Assembly (NCBI GenBank): GCA_002377695.1
Contig: DFQH01000007.1
Span: forward strand, 336,343-400,342
Source: Citromicrobium sp. UBA3494
GTDB taxonomy: Bacteria > Pseudomonadota > Alphaproteobacteria > Sphingomonadales > Sphingomonadaceae
Direction of reading: 5' to 3'
Length of the DNA stretch: 64,000 nt
How positions within the stretch are numbered: the first letter of the stretch is position 1; each line of letters starts with the position of its first letter. A model generated the notes under the pieces. It was not told the origin of the DNA and did no database searches. It saw only the letters and a list, made by a program, of their open reading frames with translations. Shown here piece by piece: positions 27,991 through 37,526 of this stretch. The position numbers and the translations under genes were made by a program.

Positions 27991-29055
27991 ATGAACGCGT
28001 TCTGGACCGAGCCCGATTTCGACAACCATGAGGTTGTCCACTTCGTACACGACGAAAAGCGGGGCCTCACCGCGATTATCGCCCTTCATTCGACGCACCT
28101 CGGCCCCGCAGCGGGCGGCACGCGCTTCTGGCATTATGCGCAGCCCGGCGCGGCGATGCGAGACGCGCTGCGCCTGAGCCGCGGGATGAGCTACAAGAAC
28201 GCCATGGCCGGCCTGCCGATGGGCGGGGGCAAGGCGGTGATCCTCGCATCCGAAGACCGCGCGAAGACGCCTGAGATGCTGGCTGCCTTCGGCGATGCGG
28301 TCGAAGGGCTGGGCGGCAAGTATGTGACGGCCGAAGATGTCGGCATCTCCGTGGAAGACATGGTGGCCGTGAAGCAGCGCACCGAATACGTCTCCGGCCT
28401 GCCGGTCGGTGAAGGCGAGGCGGGGGGCAATCCCGGCCCATTTACCGCGCTGGGCATCTATCTGGGCATCAAGGCCGCTGTGCAGCACAAGCTGGGCAAG
28501 GACAGCGTCGAGGGCGTGCATGTCGCGGTGCAGGGCACAGGCAGCGTGGGCGGCGGTGTCGCCCGGCTTCTGGCGAAGGACGGCGCGAAGCTGACACTGG
28601 CAGACATCCACTCCGACAACGCGGAGGCGCTGGCGAGCGAGTTGGGGGCGGACACGGTATCGGCCGAAGCGATCATGTCGGTCGGCTGCGATGTCTTCAG
28701 CCCCAACGCGCTGGGCGCGATCCTGAACGAAGAGGGCATCGCCCGGCTCGATTGCGCCATCGTGGCGGGCGGTGCGAACAACCAGCTCGCCCGGCCCGAG
28801 CATGGCGCCGTACTTGCCGAACGCGACATCCTCTACGCGCCGGACTACGTCATCAACGCGGGCGGAATCATCAGCGTGACGATGGAATACCTGTGCCGCC
28901 GCGAAAGCGCGCCCTGCGATATCAACGAAGTGCGCAAGCGCATCGCCCTGATTCCCGATCGGCTGAAGACCATCTGGCAGGAAAGCGAGGCCACCGGATC
29001 CTCCCCCGACCGGGTGGCGGATGCGATGGCCCAGAAGCTGATCGGCCGGGGGTGA
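27991..29055 (+). CDS. Glu/Leu/Phe/Val dehydrogenase family amino acid dehydrogenase
   Basis: NAD-dependent amino acid dehydrogenase of 354 residues, closest in layout to leucine/valine dehydrogenases. The N-terminal catalytic domain carries LGPAAGGTRFWHY and the lysine-bearing GMSYKNAMAGLPMGGGKAVI. The Rossmann domain follows, with VAVQGTGSVGGGVARLL, and VAGGANNQLARPEHG closes the cofactor site. It oxidatively deaminates branched-chain or aromatic amino acids; the exact substrate is not resolved. It lies between tRNA-His and the ccm operon. Confidence 0.9.
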   Translation: MNAFWTEPDFDNHEVVHFVHDEKRGLTAIIALHSTHLGPAAGGTRFWHYAQPGAAMRDALRLSRGMSYKNAMAGLPMGGGKAVILASEDRAKTPEMLAAFGDAVEGLGGKYVTAEDVGISVEDMVAVKQRTEYVSGLPVGEGEAGGNPGPFTALGIYLGIKAAVQHKLGKDSVEGVHVAVQGTGSVGGGVARLLAKDGAKLTLADIHSDNAEALASELGADTVSAEAIMSVGCDVFSPNALGAILNEEGIARLDCAIVAGGANNQLARPEHGAVLAERDILYAPDYVINAGGIISVTMEYLCRRESAPCDINEVRKRIALIPDRLKTIWQESEATGSSPDRVADAMAQKLIGRG

Positions 29056-29124
29056 TAACGCCGGAGTGATCGCCCCTTCCGGCAGGTCCGAACGCCTTCG
29101 CGCGCCTTGCGTGAAGGGCGTGGG

Positions 29125-29883
29125 ATGGGCATAGGGACGCGCGATAAAGACATGCACGGTTTCGCCAATCCCCGACGGTTTCTTGCGCTTGCCCGCAGGC
29201 TGACCCCGATCCTCGTCGGGGTGGGTCTGGCGGCCTCTACGGCTGCCATCCTGTGGGGCCTCATCGCCGTGCCGCCCGACCGGCTGATGGGCGAGACGGT
29301 GCGGATCATCTTCATCCATGTGCCGACCGCATGGCTCGGCATGGCGGGCTGGGGCACGATCGCGGGGGCGAGCCTCGCCTTCATCGTGTGGCGGCATCCG
29401 CTGGCAGCGCTCGCCGCACGCGCCGCCGCAGTGCCGGGCGCAGTGTTCACCGCCCTGTGCCTCGTCACCGGATCGATCTGGGGTCGGCCCACCTGGGGCA
29501 CCTGGTGGGTATGGGACGGACGGCTGACCAGCATGCTGATCCTGCTGTTCCTCTACCTCGCCTATATTGCGCTCAGCCAGGCGGTGGAGCGCGAGGGTGC
29601 TTCCGCGCGGTTGCCCGCGATCTTCGGACTAGTCGGCGCGGTCAACATCCCGATCATCAACCGTTCGGTCGTGTGGTGGAATTCGCTCCATCAGCCGCCC
29701 AGCATCACCACCGGCGGCAGCAGCATCGACGGGGTCTTCCTGTGGCCCATGCTGATCGCGCTAATCGGCTTCACCTGTATTTTCGCCGCCTGCGTGTTGA
29801 TGAACATGCGGGCATTGCTGGCGCAGACCCAGGCCGAGGCCCGCCTGCGCCGCCGGGCAATGGAAGCCGAGGCAGGCGCATGA
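29125..29883 (+). CDS. ccmC: heme exporter/holoCcmE-forming protein CcmC
   Basis: Inner-membrane protein that presents heme to CcmE in cytochrome c maturation (System I). About six transmembrane helices flank the Trp-rich heme site WGTWWVWDGRLTSMLIL, with the conserved His of IFIHVPTAW and of WWNSLHQP. Possible starts are TTG 29107, ATG 29125 (AAGGGCG site upstream) and ATG 29152; 29125 was chosen. It starts the ccmCDEFGHI operon, and ccmA/ccmB are not adjacent. The stop overlaps ccmD (ATGA). Confidence 0.93.
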   Translation: MGIGTRDKDMHGFANPRRFLALARRLTPILVGVGLAASTAAILWGLIAVPPDRLMGETVRIIFIHVPTAWLGMAGWGTIAGASLAFIVWRHPLAALAARAAAVPGAVFTALCLVTGSIWGRPTWGTWWVWDGRLTSMLILLFLYLAYIALSQAVEREGASARLPAIFGLVGAVNIPIINRSVVWWNSLHQPPSITTGGSSIDGVFLWPMLIALIGFTCIFAACVLMNMRALLAQTQAEARLRRRAMEAEAGA

Positions 29884-30038
29884 TCCGCGAAGCGCTCGAC
29901 CAGTGGGACTACGTGATCTCGGCCTATGCGATTGCGATTCCGGCGATTGTCGGCTTGCTGGTGTACTGCTGGCAACGCATGCGCAAGGCGGAGCGGCTGC
30001 GCGATGCGGCGCGTGGCGAAGGGAAGCGGAAGAAATGA
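29880..30038 (+). CDS. ccmD: heme exporter protein CcmD
   Basis: A tiny 52-residue membrane protein that stabilises holo-CcmE release from the CcmABC complex. It has one transmembrane helix (SAYAIAIPAIVGLLVYC) and a basic cytoplasmic tail rich in Arg and Lys, as is usual for CcmD. It overlaps ccmC and ccmE by ATGA at both ends, which fixes its boundaries. Confidence 0.88.
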   Translation: MIREALDQWDYVISAYAIAIPAIVGLLVYCWQRMRKAERLRDAARGEGKRKK

Positions 30039-30514
30039 GTGTCACTTCGAACTCCACTCTGGCGCCCAAGCACCAGCGCCTAATCCTTGTGCTGATCGCG
30101 CTTTTCGTGCTGATCGCCGCGGGGCTGCTCGCAGCGTGGGGCCTGCGCAGCCAGGCGGACTATTTCTACCTTCCGGAGGATATCGCGGAGAACCCGCCCG
30201 AGCCTGGCCGGGCCATCCGTCTCGGCGGAGTCGTCCAGAACGGGTCGATCCGTACGCTGAACGATGGCGTGACCATCGCGTTCGCGGTGGTCGGGCGCGA
30301 GGGCAATGCCGTTCCTGTCACGTATCGAGGTATCGTGCCGGACCTGTTCGTGGAAGGCTCGGGCGTGATCGCGAACGGGCGCCTTGCCGAGGGCGGCACG
30401 TTCGAGGCCGAGACCCTGCTCGCCAAGCATGACGAGAACTACACCCCGCGCGAACTCGAAGGCCTGAGCGACGAGGCCATGCACGAGGTTCTGGAAGAGA
30501 GCGCCGCGCAATGA
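30035..30514 (+). CDS. ccmE: cytochrome c-type biogenesis heme chaperone CcmE
   Basis: Periplasmic heme chaperone anchored by one N-terminal helix (residues 16-36). The covalent heme-binding motif LAKHDENY (His132, Tyr136) is intact near the C-terminus of the OB-fold. The 159-residue length is normal. The ATG at 30035 overlaps the ccmD stop; 16 bp separate it from ccmF. Confidence 0.96.
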   Translation: MSVTSNSTLAPKHQRLILVLIALFVLIAAGLLAAWGLRSQADYFYLPEDIAENPPEPGRAIRLGGVVQNGSIRTLNDGVTIAFAVVGREGNAVPVTYRGIVPDLFVEGSGVIANGRLAEGGTFEAETLLAKHDENYTPRELEGLSDEAMHEVLEESAAQ

Positions 30515-30530
30515 AGGGCGCGCGCAGGCC

Positions 30531-32489
30531 ATGATCGCCGAACTCGGCCTTGCTGCCCTGTGGCTCGCCGCAGGGCTGTGCGTGCTGCAGCTGTTCGCGG
30601 GCGTGCTGGGCGCGCGCGCCGGGGATGACGGCGTGGTGAGCGCGCTCACGCGGCCCGCTGCTATCGTACAGGGCCTCGTGCTGCTCGTTTCCTTCGCGTG
30701 CCTGCTGCGCGTTTTTGCGGTCACCGATCTTTCGGTCGCGCTGGTTGCGGCAAACAGCCATGCGGACAAGCCGTTCATCTATCGCATCTCGGGCGCCTGG
30801 GGGAACCACGAGGGCTCGATGCTGCTGTGGGTGACGATCCTTGGCCTGTGCAGTGCGCTGGTCGCCGCGTTCGAGCGGCGCATGGACGATCGTTTCATGA
30901 AGTCGATGCTCGCCGCGCAGGCCTTTATCGGCCTGGGCTTCATCGCGTTCCTTCTGTTCAGTTCCAACCCCTTTGCGCGCCTGAACCCGCCCGCCGATTT
31001 CGGTGCGGGATTGAACCCGCTGCTGCAGGATATCGGCCTCGCGCTGCATCCGCCCACCCTCTACCTCGGCTATGTCGGTCTGTCGGTGGCCTTCAGCTTC
31101 GTGGTCGCCGGGCTGGTGACGCGGCAGGCAGGGCCGGAACTGGCCCGCGTGATGCGGCCGTGGGTGCTGGCTGCGTGGATTGCGCTCACGCTCGGGATCG
31201 CGGCGGGCAGTTACTGGGCCTATTACGAGCTGGGCTGGGGCGGCTGGTGGTTCTGGGACCCGGTCGAGAATGCGTCCCTGATGCCGTGGCTTGCGGCTAC
31301 CGCGCTGCTCCATTCGGTCGGCGTGCTGGCCGCGCGCGATGCGCTGCGCACATGGACGATCATGCTGGGCGTGGTCGCGTTCTCGATGAGCATGGTTGGC
31401 ACCTTCCTCGTCCGTTCGGGCATCCTTACCAGCGTTCATGCCTTCGCCGTCGATCCTGAACGCGGCTCCTTCATCCTCGCCTTGCTGACGCTTTACGTGG
31501 GTGGTGCCTTCGGCCTGTTCGCCTTGCGGGCGGGCGCACTGGCGGAGGGCAAGCGGTTTGCCGCCATCAGCCGCGAAGGCGCACTGGTGTTCAACAACGT
31601 GATGCTCAGCGCCATTCTGGCGGTCGTGCTGCTCGGCACGCTCTACCCGCTGCTGGCGGAGGCATTCGGCACGCGGGTTTCCATCGGCCCGCCTTATTAT
31701 AACCCGGTTACCGCGGTCTTCGCCGTTCCGATGCTGCTGGTTCTGCTGGTGGGGCCGATGCTGCGCTGGAAGCGCGACAAGCTTTCGCGCGTGCGTGTGC
31801 CGGTGGCGCTCTGCGTGGCGATCCTCGCTGCTGCGCTGACGGCGCTGATATTCTTCACAGGCGCGGGCGTTCTGCCCACGATAGGGCTGGCTGTGGCCGC
31901 CGCGCTCGCTCTGGCGAGCTGGTTTCCGCTGCGCGGGCGCAAGCTGCGCCGGGTTCCACTGGCGCTCTGGGGCTCGATGCTGGCGCATTTCGGTATCGCG
32001 GTGAGCCTGTTCGGAATGGCAAGCGAGAGCGCCTTCTCAATCGAGCGACTGGTGGCGGTAGAGGCAGGCGACGTGGTCGAGGTCGGCCCGTTCACGGCCA
32101 GTCTGCGGGCCGTTGAGCCGGTTGCCGGGCCCAACTGGACCGCGCTTCAGGGTGACATCCTCGTCAGCCGTGGTGGCAGCGAAACGATCCTCCAGCCTCA
32201 GGCGCGCTATTTCACCGAACCGGCCCAGAACACCAGCGAGGCGGCCTTGCTCACTCGCTGGGACGGGCAGCTCTACGCCATCCTCGGCGATGCGGCGGGT
32301 GAGGGGCGCTGGCAGCTGCGCCTGTGGTGGAAGCCCTTCGTGACGCTGATCTGGTACGGTGCCCTGCTGATCGCTCTGGGCGGTCTGCTGTCGATCTTCG
32401 GTCACCTGCGGGGCAGCGCACGCTCACGGAAGATCCGTGAGGAAGTGGCGCGCCGCCGGGCCGAGAAAGAGCGGAGGGCGCGGGCATGA
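30531..32489 (+). CDS. ccmF: cytochrome c heme lyase subunit CcmF
   Basis: Large inner-membrane subunit (652 residues, more than twelve helices) of the heme lyase that attaches heme to apocytochrome c with CcmH and CcmI. The Trp-rich heme motif GWGGWWFWDPVENASLMPW is at about residue 235, and conserved His-bearing loops precede and follow it (GNHEGSMLLW, ALLHSVGVLA). The C-terminal soluble loop and final helix are present. It overlaps ccmG by 4 nt. Confidence 0.97.
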   Translation: MIAELGLAALWLAAGLCVLQLFAGVLGARAGDDGVVSALTRPAAIVQGLVLLVSFACLLRVFAVTDLSVALVAANSHADKPFIYRISGAWGNHEGSMLLWVTILGLCSALVAAFERRMDDRFMKSMLAAQAFIGLGFIAFLLFSSNPFARLNPPADFGAGLNPLLQDIGLALHPPTLYLGYVGLSVAFSFVVAGLVTRQAGPELARVMRPWVLAAWIALTLGIAAGSYWAYYELGWGGWWFWDPVENASLMPWLAATALLHSVGVLAARDALRTWTIMLGVVAFSMSMVGTFLVRSGILTSVHAFAVDPERGSFILALLTLYVGGAFGLFALRAGALAEGKRFAAISREGALVFNNVMLSAILAVVLLGTLYPLLAEAFGTRVSIGPPYYNPVTAVFAVPMLLVLLVGPMLRWKRDKLSRVRVPVALCVAILAAALTALIFFTGAGVLPTIGLAVAAALALASWFPLRGRKLRRVPLALWGSMLAHFGIAVSLFGMASESAFSIERLVAVEAGDVVEVGPFTASLRAVEPVAGPNWTALQGDILVSRGGSETILQPQARYFTEPAQNTSEAALLTRWDGQLYAILGDAAGEGRWQLRLWWKPFVTLIWYGALLIALGGLLSIFGHLRGSARSRKIREEVARRRAEKERRARA

Positions 32490-33013
32490 AGCGGCTCTGG
32501 CTGATCCTCCCTCTGGCGTTGTTTGCGCTGTTCCTGGGCGTTGCGGGCTACCAGCTGACGCAGCCGAAGGACGAATTCGTCCGCAGCACCATGATCGGCA
32601 AGCCGCTGCCCGCGTTCGATCTGCCCGGCGCCACGGACGAGGCGCCGCGCGTGGCATCGGCATATTTCGCGGATGGCCAGCCACGCCTGCTCAACGTGTG
32701 GGCGACATGGTGCGTGCCGTGCATCGCCGAAGCGCCCCAGCTGGAAGAACTTGCCGAGCGTGGGGTCCCGATCGTCGGCGTGGCGATCCGCGACGAACCC
32801 GAGGCGATTGCCCGCTTCCTGGAAAATTACGGCAACCCCTATGAGGTCATCGCGCGTGACGATATCGCCGAATTGCAGCTCGGCCTCGGTTCCAGCGGCA
32901 TCCCCGAAACCTTCGTCGTCGATGGCGACGGGATCATCCGTTACCAGCATATCGGCGACATTCGCGCGGATGACGTGGACGAGATTTACGCGGCGTGGGA
33001 GGATGCACGATGA
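32486..33013 (+). CDS. ccmG: thiol:disulfide interchange protein CcmG/DsbE
   Basis: Membrane-anchored periplasmic thioredoxin that reduces the heme-binding cysteines of apocytochrome c. One N-terminal helix (residues 4-21) is followed by a thioredoxin fold with W75-C76-V-P-C79 and the cis-Pro loop GIPETFVVDGDG. The 175-residue length is normal. It is coupled on both sides by 4-nt overlaps. Confidence 0.96.
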   Translation: MKRLWLILPLALFALFLGVAGYQLTQPKDEFVRSTMIGKPLPAFDLPGATDEAPRVASAYFADGQPRLLNVWATWCVPCIAEAPQLEELAERGVPIVGVAIRDEPEAIARFLENYGNPYEVIARDDIAELQLGLGSSGIPETFVVDGDGIIRYQHIGDIRADDVDEIYAAWEDAR

Positions 33014-33417
33014 TCGCGACCGGTCTTGCCGCCATCGCGCTTGCGGTTGCCGCGCCGGGCGCGGGGCAGACGGTGTCGAGCGCGCCGCTCGCCAACACGC
33101 AGCTCGCCGATCCGCAGGCCGAGGCGCAGGCGCAGGACCTCATGGAAGAACTGCGCTGCCTCACCTGCCAGTCCCAGTCGATCGCCGATAGCAACGCGCC
33201 CATGGCGGGCGACATGCGCCACCAGGTGCGCAGCCGTATCGCGGCGGGCGAAAGCCCCGAGGAAGTCCGCGCGTGGCTGGTGGAACGCTATGGTGACTAC
33301 ATCACCTATCGGCCCGGTATCGGGTCGGCGACATGGCCGCTCTACGCTCTGCCGATCCTGTTCCTGCTGATTGCGCTGGTGGTGCTCGTCCGGCGTCTGG
33401 GGAGGAACGGGGAATGA
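33010..33417 (+). CDS. ccmH: cytochrome c-type biogenesis protein CcmH
   Basis: Periplasmic thiol protein of the heme lyase. A signal peptide/anchor is followed by the three-helix domain with the L-R-C50-L-T-C53-Q redox motif and ERYGDYITYRP, then a C-terminal transmembrane helix (LYALPILFLLIALVVLV). About 135 residues. The ATG at 33010 overlaps the ccmG stop. This is the short form; the TPR part is the separate ccmI. Confidence 0.94.
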   Translation: MIATGLAAIALAVAAPGAGQTVSSAPLANTQLADPQAEAQAQDLMEELRCLTCQSQSIADSNAPMAGDMRHQVRSRIAAGESPEEVRAWLVERYGDYITYRPGIGSATWPLYALPILFLLIALVVLVRRLGRNGE

Positions 33418-34121
33418 TCGGCACCTGGATAGCCGTCGGCGGGCTTGCGCTCGTTGCCCTTGGCGCGGCGCTTCTCTTCGCACGTGAGAGCCGACAGGTG
33501 TGGACCCTGTTTGCCGCAGCGCTGGTCTTCGCGCTGGCAGGTTACGCATGGCAGGGCGCCCCCGATCTGGCGGGCGCTCCGCATCAGGCAGTGCGGGACG
33601 TGTCGCCCACCTCGGACGCGCTGATCGATGCCCGGCGCCGGTTCTACAATGTGGAAGGGATCATGCCGTCGCGCTTCGTTGTAACCGCCGATGGCTTCTC
33701 GCGGCGCGGCCAGCATGCGGATGCGGCCGGGCTGCTGCGCAACGCGGTGAGCGAGCAGCCGGAGGATGGCGAGGCGTGGCTGGCCCTTGGCCTTGCGCTG
33801 GCCGAGCATACGCGCGGCACGGTCACGCCGCCTGTCGCCTATGCGTTCCAGCGCGCGAGAGAGACTTCACCCGGCAATGTTGCGCCGGGATATTTCCAGG
33901 GCCTGCTGGCGCTTCGCACGGGCGCTCTGGCCGAGGCGCGCGACCTGTGGGCGCAGGCGCTTGCCGGGGCACCCGAGGACGCCAGGGGGCGCGAGTTCGT
34001 GGCGCAACAGCTGGAACGACTCGACGGTGTCATCGGTGTGCTTGGCGATGGCTCGTCGCAGGCAGGCCCTCAGCGTGGCCCCATGATGCCGCCCCAGGGT
34101 GGGCCGCCCACCGCTCCCTGA
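33414..34121 (+). CDS. ccmI: cytochrome c biogenesis TPR protein CcmI
   Basis: A 235-residue apocytochrome chaperone. Two transmembrane helices at the N-terminus (residues 4-22 and 30-46) precede a TPR domain: LLRNAVSEQPEDGEAWLALGLALAE, then AYFQ-like repeats and LARDLWAQAL-type helices. A Pro/Gly-rich tail ends it. The ATG at 33414 overlaps the ccmH stop. It is the last gene of the operon. Confidence 0.88.
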   Translation: MIGTWIAVGGLALVALGAALLFARESRQVWTLFAAALVFALAGYAWQGAPDLAGAPHQAVRDVSPTSDALIDARRRFYNVEGIMPSRFVVTADGFSRRGQHADAAGLLRNAVSEQPEDGEAWLALGLALAEHTRGTVTPPVAYAFQRARETSPGNVAPGYFQGLLALRTGALAEARDLWAQALAGAPEDARGREFVAQQLERLDGVIGVLGDGSSQAGPQRGPMMPPQGGPPTAP

Positions 34122-34259
34122 TAGAAAAAGCGGCGGGATGCCCCGAGCGCGAGGCATGTTGCACTTGCACACGGGCGCTGCTAACCGCGCGCGTCTCCCC
34201 TCCAAGGGTGAAGACCGCGCCTGCCGGAGGCTCGCAGGCTTGAGTATGGCAATCTTTGC

Positions 34260-36209
34260 ATGAGCGTTTCCGCACCCGGATCGGGCCCTGAACCAGCCAA
34301 CGGCGGCGCCGTGCCGCCGGCGAAGGGGACGAGCGCGCACCAGGCGTCGACCGCGACTCTCGCGGTGGGGGCCGTTGGCATCGTCTTCGGCGATATCGGC
34401 ACCAGCCCGCTCTATGCTTTCCGCGAAACCTTCGTCGGCCCCAATCCGCTGGCACTGGATGCCGCGCATGTGCTGGGCGTGGTCAGCCTCATCTTCTGGT
34501 CCATGACGCTGATCGTGGCGATTCAGTACGTCAGCATCCTGATGCGCGCGGATAACAAGGGGCAGGGCGGTTCGCTGGCCCTCGTCGCGCTGATCTCCCG
34601 ATCCATCAGCAAGTCCAAATACGGCTGGCTAGCGATCCTGCTGGGCGTTTTCGCAACCTCGCTATTCTACGGCGACTCCATGATCACACCCGCGATCTCG
34701 GTTCTGTCCGCGGTCGAGGGGCTGACCGTGGTGGACGAGGGACTGCAGGACTTCGTCATCCCCATCGCGCTGGGCCTGCTGGTCGGGCTGTTCCTGCTCC
34801 AGCGACGCGGCACGGCCAAGGTCGGCGCGCTCTTCGCGCCGGTGATGATCGTCTACTTCACCGTCATCGCACTGCTGGGCAGCTGGCAGATCATCCAGCA
34901 TCCGCAGGTCTTGTGGGCGCTCAGCCCGCACCACGCGATCAATTTCTTCATCCTCGATGGCTGGCTCGCATTCCTCGCGCTGGGATCGGTCGTGCTGGCT
35001 GTCACCGGCTCCGAAGCGCTCTATTCGGACATGGGCCATTTCGGCCGCGGCCCGATGCGGCTGAGCTGGTTTGGCTTCGTAATGCCGTGCCTTCTGCTCA
35101 ACTACTTCGGGCAGGGCGCGATGATGATCAGCCTGCCTGCCGAAGCTGCGGCCGAGGCGATCCAGAGCCCGTTCTTCTTCCTCGCCAGCGAGCAGTGGCG
35201 CCTGCCACTGGTGTTCCTCGCCACGGTGGCCACCTTCATCGCCAGCCAGGCGGTGATCTCGGGCGCGTTCTCGATCACCCACCAGGCCATGCAGCTGGGC
35301 TATATCCCGCGCCTGTCGGTCCGCCATACGAGCGAGAGCGAGGCGGGGCAGATCTACATTCCGGCGGTCAACTGGGCGCTGATGATCGCGGTCATCATCC
35401 TGGTGCTGACCTTCCAGAACTCGTCCAACCTCGCCAGCGCCTACGGCATTGCAGTGACGGGAGCGGTCACCATCGACACGCTGCTGATGGGCGTGCTGTT
35501 CGTGGGCGTGTGGAAGTGGAAATGGTGGGTCGCCGCGCCCATCGTGCTGCTGTTCCTGATCGTCGACGGCGCGTACTTCGCCGCGAACCTGACCAAGATC
35601 GCCGACGGCGGCTGGTTCCCGCTGATCGTGGGCCTGATCGCCTTCACCTTGCTGACCACATGGGCCCGCGGGCGCAAGCTGATGCGCGACCGGATGGGCG
35701 AGGTCGCGCTGCCGATAGAGATCTTCGCCAAGTCCGCGCAGAACAGCGCTACGCGCGTGCCGGGCACCGCGATCTTCATGGCATCGAGCACGGCCGGCGT
35801 CCCGTCGGCGCTGCTGCACAACATCAAGCATAACAAGGTGCTGCACGAACGTGTGGTAATCCTGACCGTCGAGATCGAGGACGTGCCTTACGTCGATGCC
35901 GACAAGCGCTGCGAATTCACCGAGATCGGCAGCGGCTTCTACCGTGCGGTGCTGCACTACGGCTTCATGGACGAACCCAACGTACCCGAAGGCCTCAAGA
36001 GCATGAGCCGCTGCGGGGGCACTTTTGACATGATGGAAACCAGCTTCTTCCTCAGCCGCCAGACCCTGCTGCCGAGCGACAAGCCCGGCATGCCGATCTG
36101 GCGCGAGAAGATCTTCGCCTGGATGCTGCGCAATTCGGCCAGCGCGATGCAGTTCTTCCGCCTGCCAACCAACCGCGTGGTGGAGCTGGGATCGCAGGTG
36201 CGGATCTAG
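34260..36209 (+). CDS. kup: KUP-type potassium uptake protein
   Basis: K+/H+ symporter of the inner membrane, 649 residues. The first helix holds the [13 protein letters not shown] signature, followed by about eleven more helices (for example [20 protein letters not shown]). The soluble C-terminal third (from about residue 440) is present. 138 bp of apparently non-coding DNA separate it from ccmI. A cation antiporter gene follows on the same strand, suggesting a potassium or pH homeostasis pair. Confidence 0.96.
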   Translation: MSVSAPGSGPEPANGGAVPPAKGTSAHQASTATLAVGAVGIVFGDIGTSPLYAFRETFVGPNPLALDAAHVLGVVSLIFWSMTLIVAIQYVSILMRADNKGQGGSLALVALISRSISKSKYGWLAILLGVFATSLFYGDSMITPAISVLSAVEGLTVVDEGLQDFVIPIALGLLVGLFLLQRRGTAKVGALFAPVMIVYFTVIALLGSWQIIQHPQVLWALSPHHAINFFILDGWLAFLALGSVVLAVTGSEALYSDMGHFGRGPMRLSWFGFVMPCLLLNYFGQGAMMISLPAEAAAEAIQSPFFFLASEQWRLPLVFLATVATFIASQAVISGAFSITHQAMQLGYIPRLSVRHTSESEAGQIYIPAVNWALMIAVIILVLTFQNSSNLASAYGIAVTGAVTIDTLLMGVLFVGVWKWKWWVAAPIVLLFLIVDGAYFAANLTKIADGGWFPLIVGLIAFTLLTTWARGRKLMRDRMGEVALPIEIFAKSAQNSATRVPGTAIFMASSTAGVPSALLHNIKHNKVLHERVVILTVEIEDVPYVDADKRCEFTEIGSGFYRAVLHYGFMDEPNVPEGLKSMSRCGGTFDMMETSFFLSRQTLLPSDKPGMPIWREKIFAWMLRNSASAMQFFRLPTNRVVELGSQVRI

Positions 36210-36287
36210 GCACACTGCGCGCTTTCGCTTGGATCAGGGGTTGAGTTTACTCTTGTCACCCAGCCAAGGCTCGTATCTCAGAGCCAC

Positions 36288-37526
36288 ATGCTGAGCGTTA
36301 GCCCCGAAGTCGCCCTCCTCGTACTCGGCATTTTGTTGCTAGCAACGGTGTTCGCAGGCTCGATCTCGAGCCGGTTCGGCCTGCCAGCGCTGATCGGGTT
36401 TCTGTGCCTTGGGATGCTGGCCGGGGTGGATGGCCCCGGCGGTATCGCGTTCGATGATTATCTGCTGACTCAAGGCGTGGGGATCGCCTGCCTCATCTTC
36501 ATCCTCTTTTCGGGCGGGATCGATACCGACTGGCGCGACGTGCGGCGCGTTGCCACGCCGGCCTTGCTCCTGGCCACCGGTGGAGTGCTGATAAGCGCGG
36601 GTATCATGGCGCTCGCAGCGGTCGTGCTGTTGGGTTTCAGCCCGTTTCAGGGCTTTTTGCTTGGTGCAATCGTTGCATCGACCGATGCGGCCGCGGTGTT
36701 CGCCATCCTGCGGTCCACCGGGCTCGACCTGCACGGTGATGTTCCCGCGCTGATCGAGGTGGAGTCGGGTTCGAACGATCCGATGGCGATCTTTCTGGTC
36801 GGGGCTGCGCTGATGTTTATCACCGTCCCCGAATTTTCGCCCATTTCGCTCGTGCCCCAATTCGTGCTTCAGATGCTGCTTGGCGCAGGAGTTGGCCTTG
36901 GTGCCGGTTATCTGCTTCCGGAAATTCTGAAGCGCTCGCAATACCGCCACGGCGGACTGGCGTTCGTGATATCGATCGCCGCCGCGCTGATCGCCTACGG
37001 TCTCGCATCGGTCATAGGCGGCAACGGGTTCCTTGCAGCCTATGTCGCGGGGCTGGTAGCGGGCAATCGGGCGTACCGGGCGCGCACGATCGTTTCCACG
37101 TTTCAGGAAGGTCTGGCGTGGCTGGCGCAGGTGGTGATGTTCCTGGCACTGGGGCTGCTGATCACTCCATCGAACCTGACGGGCGTGATCGTGCCGGGCC
37201 TCGCCATCACCTTCATCCTGATGTTCATCGCCCGCCCGGTGAGCGTATTCGTGTGCCTCGCCCCGTTCCGTCAGTTCGGCTGGCGCGCCAAGCTGTTCGT
37301 GTCATGGGCGGGGCTGCGCGGTGCGGTGCCGATCGTGCTTGCCACTTTCCCCATCGTGGCGGGCGTGCCGAGCGCCTTTGCGATCTTCAACATCGTGTTC
37401 TTCGTGGTCCTGCTGTCGAGCGTGATCCAGGGTCCCACGATCAACTGGCTGGCCAATCGCCTCGGCCTTCTCGCCAAGCAGGAGGCGACTGAAAACGGGC
37501 CCCCGGATGGAGCTGCCGTGCGCTAA
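36288..37526 (+). CDS. CPA1-type cation:proton antiporter, short form
   Basis: Monovalent cation/H+ antiporter resembling the membrane half of CvrA/NhaP2 (K+/H+ antiporter). About twelve helices run through the 412 residues, with the ion-binding region IVASTDAAAVFAILRSTGL and VESGSNDPMAIFLV. NhaP2 proteins usually carry an extra 150 or so residues with an RCK/TrkA-C domain; that regulatory part is missing here and the gene ends normally. The stop overlaps the convergent ispZ stop by 4 nt. The ion preference is not certain. Confidence 0.88.
   Translation: MLSVSPEVALLVLGILLLATVFAGSISSRFGLPALIGFLCLGMLAGVDGPGGIAFDDYLLTQGVGIACLIFILFSGGIDTDWRDVRRVATPALLLATGGVLISAGIMALAAVVLLGFSPFQGFLLGAIVASTDAAAVFAILRSTGLDLHGDVPALIEVESGSNDPMAIFLVGAALMFITVPEFSPISLVPQFVLQMLLGAGVGLGAGYLLPEILKRSQYRHGGLAFVISIAAALIAYGLASVIGGNGFLAAYVAGLVAGNRAYRARTIVSTFQEGLAWLAQVVMFLALGLLITPSNLTGVIVPGLAITFILMFIARPVSVFVCLAPFRQFGWRAKLFVSWAGLRGAVPIVLATFPIVAGVPSAFAIFNIVFFVVLLSSVIQGPTINWLANRLGLLAKQEATENGPPDGAAVR

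Noticed and set aside
36288..37526. Frameshift to explain the missing RCK domain of the antiporter
   Set aside because: The stop is clean and overlaps the convergent ispZ gene, leaving no room for a lost domain.
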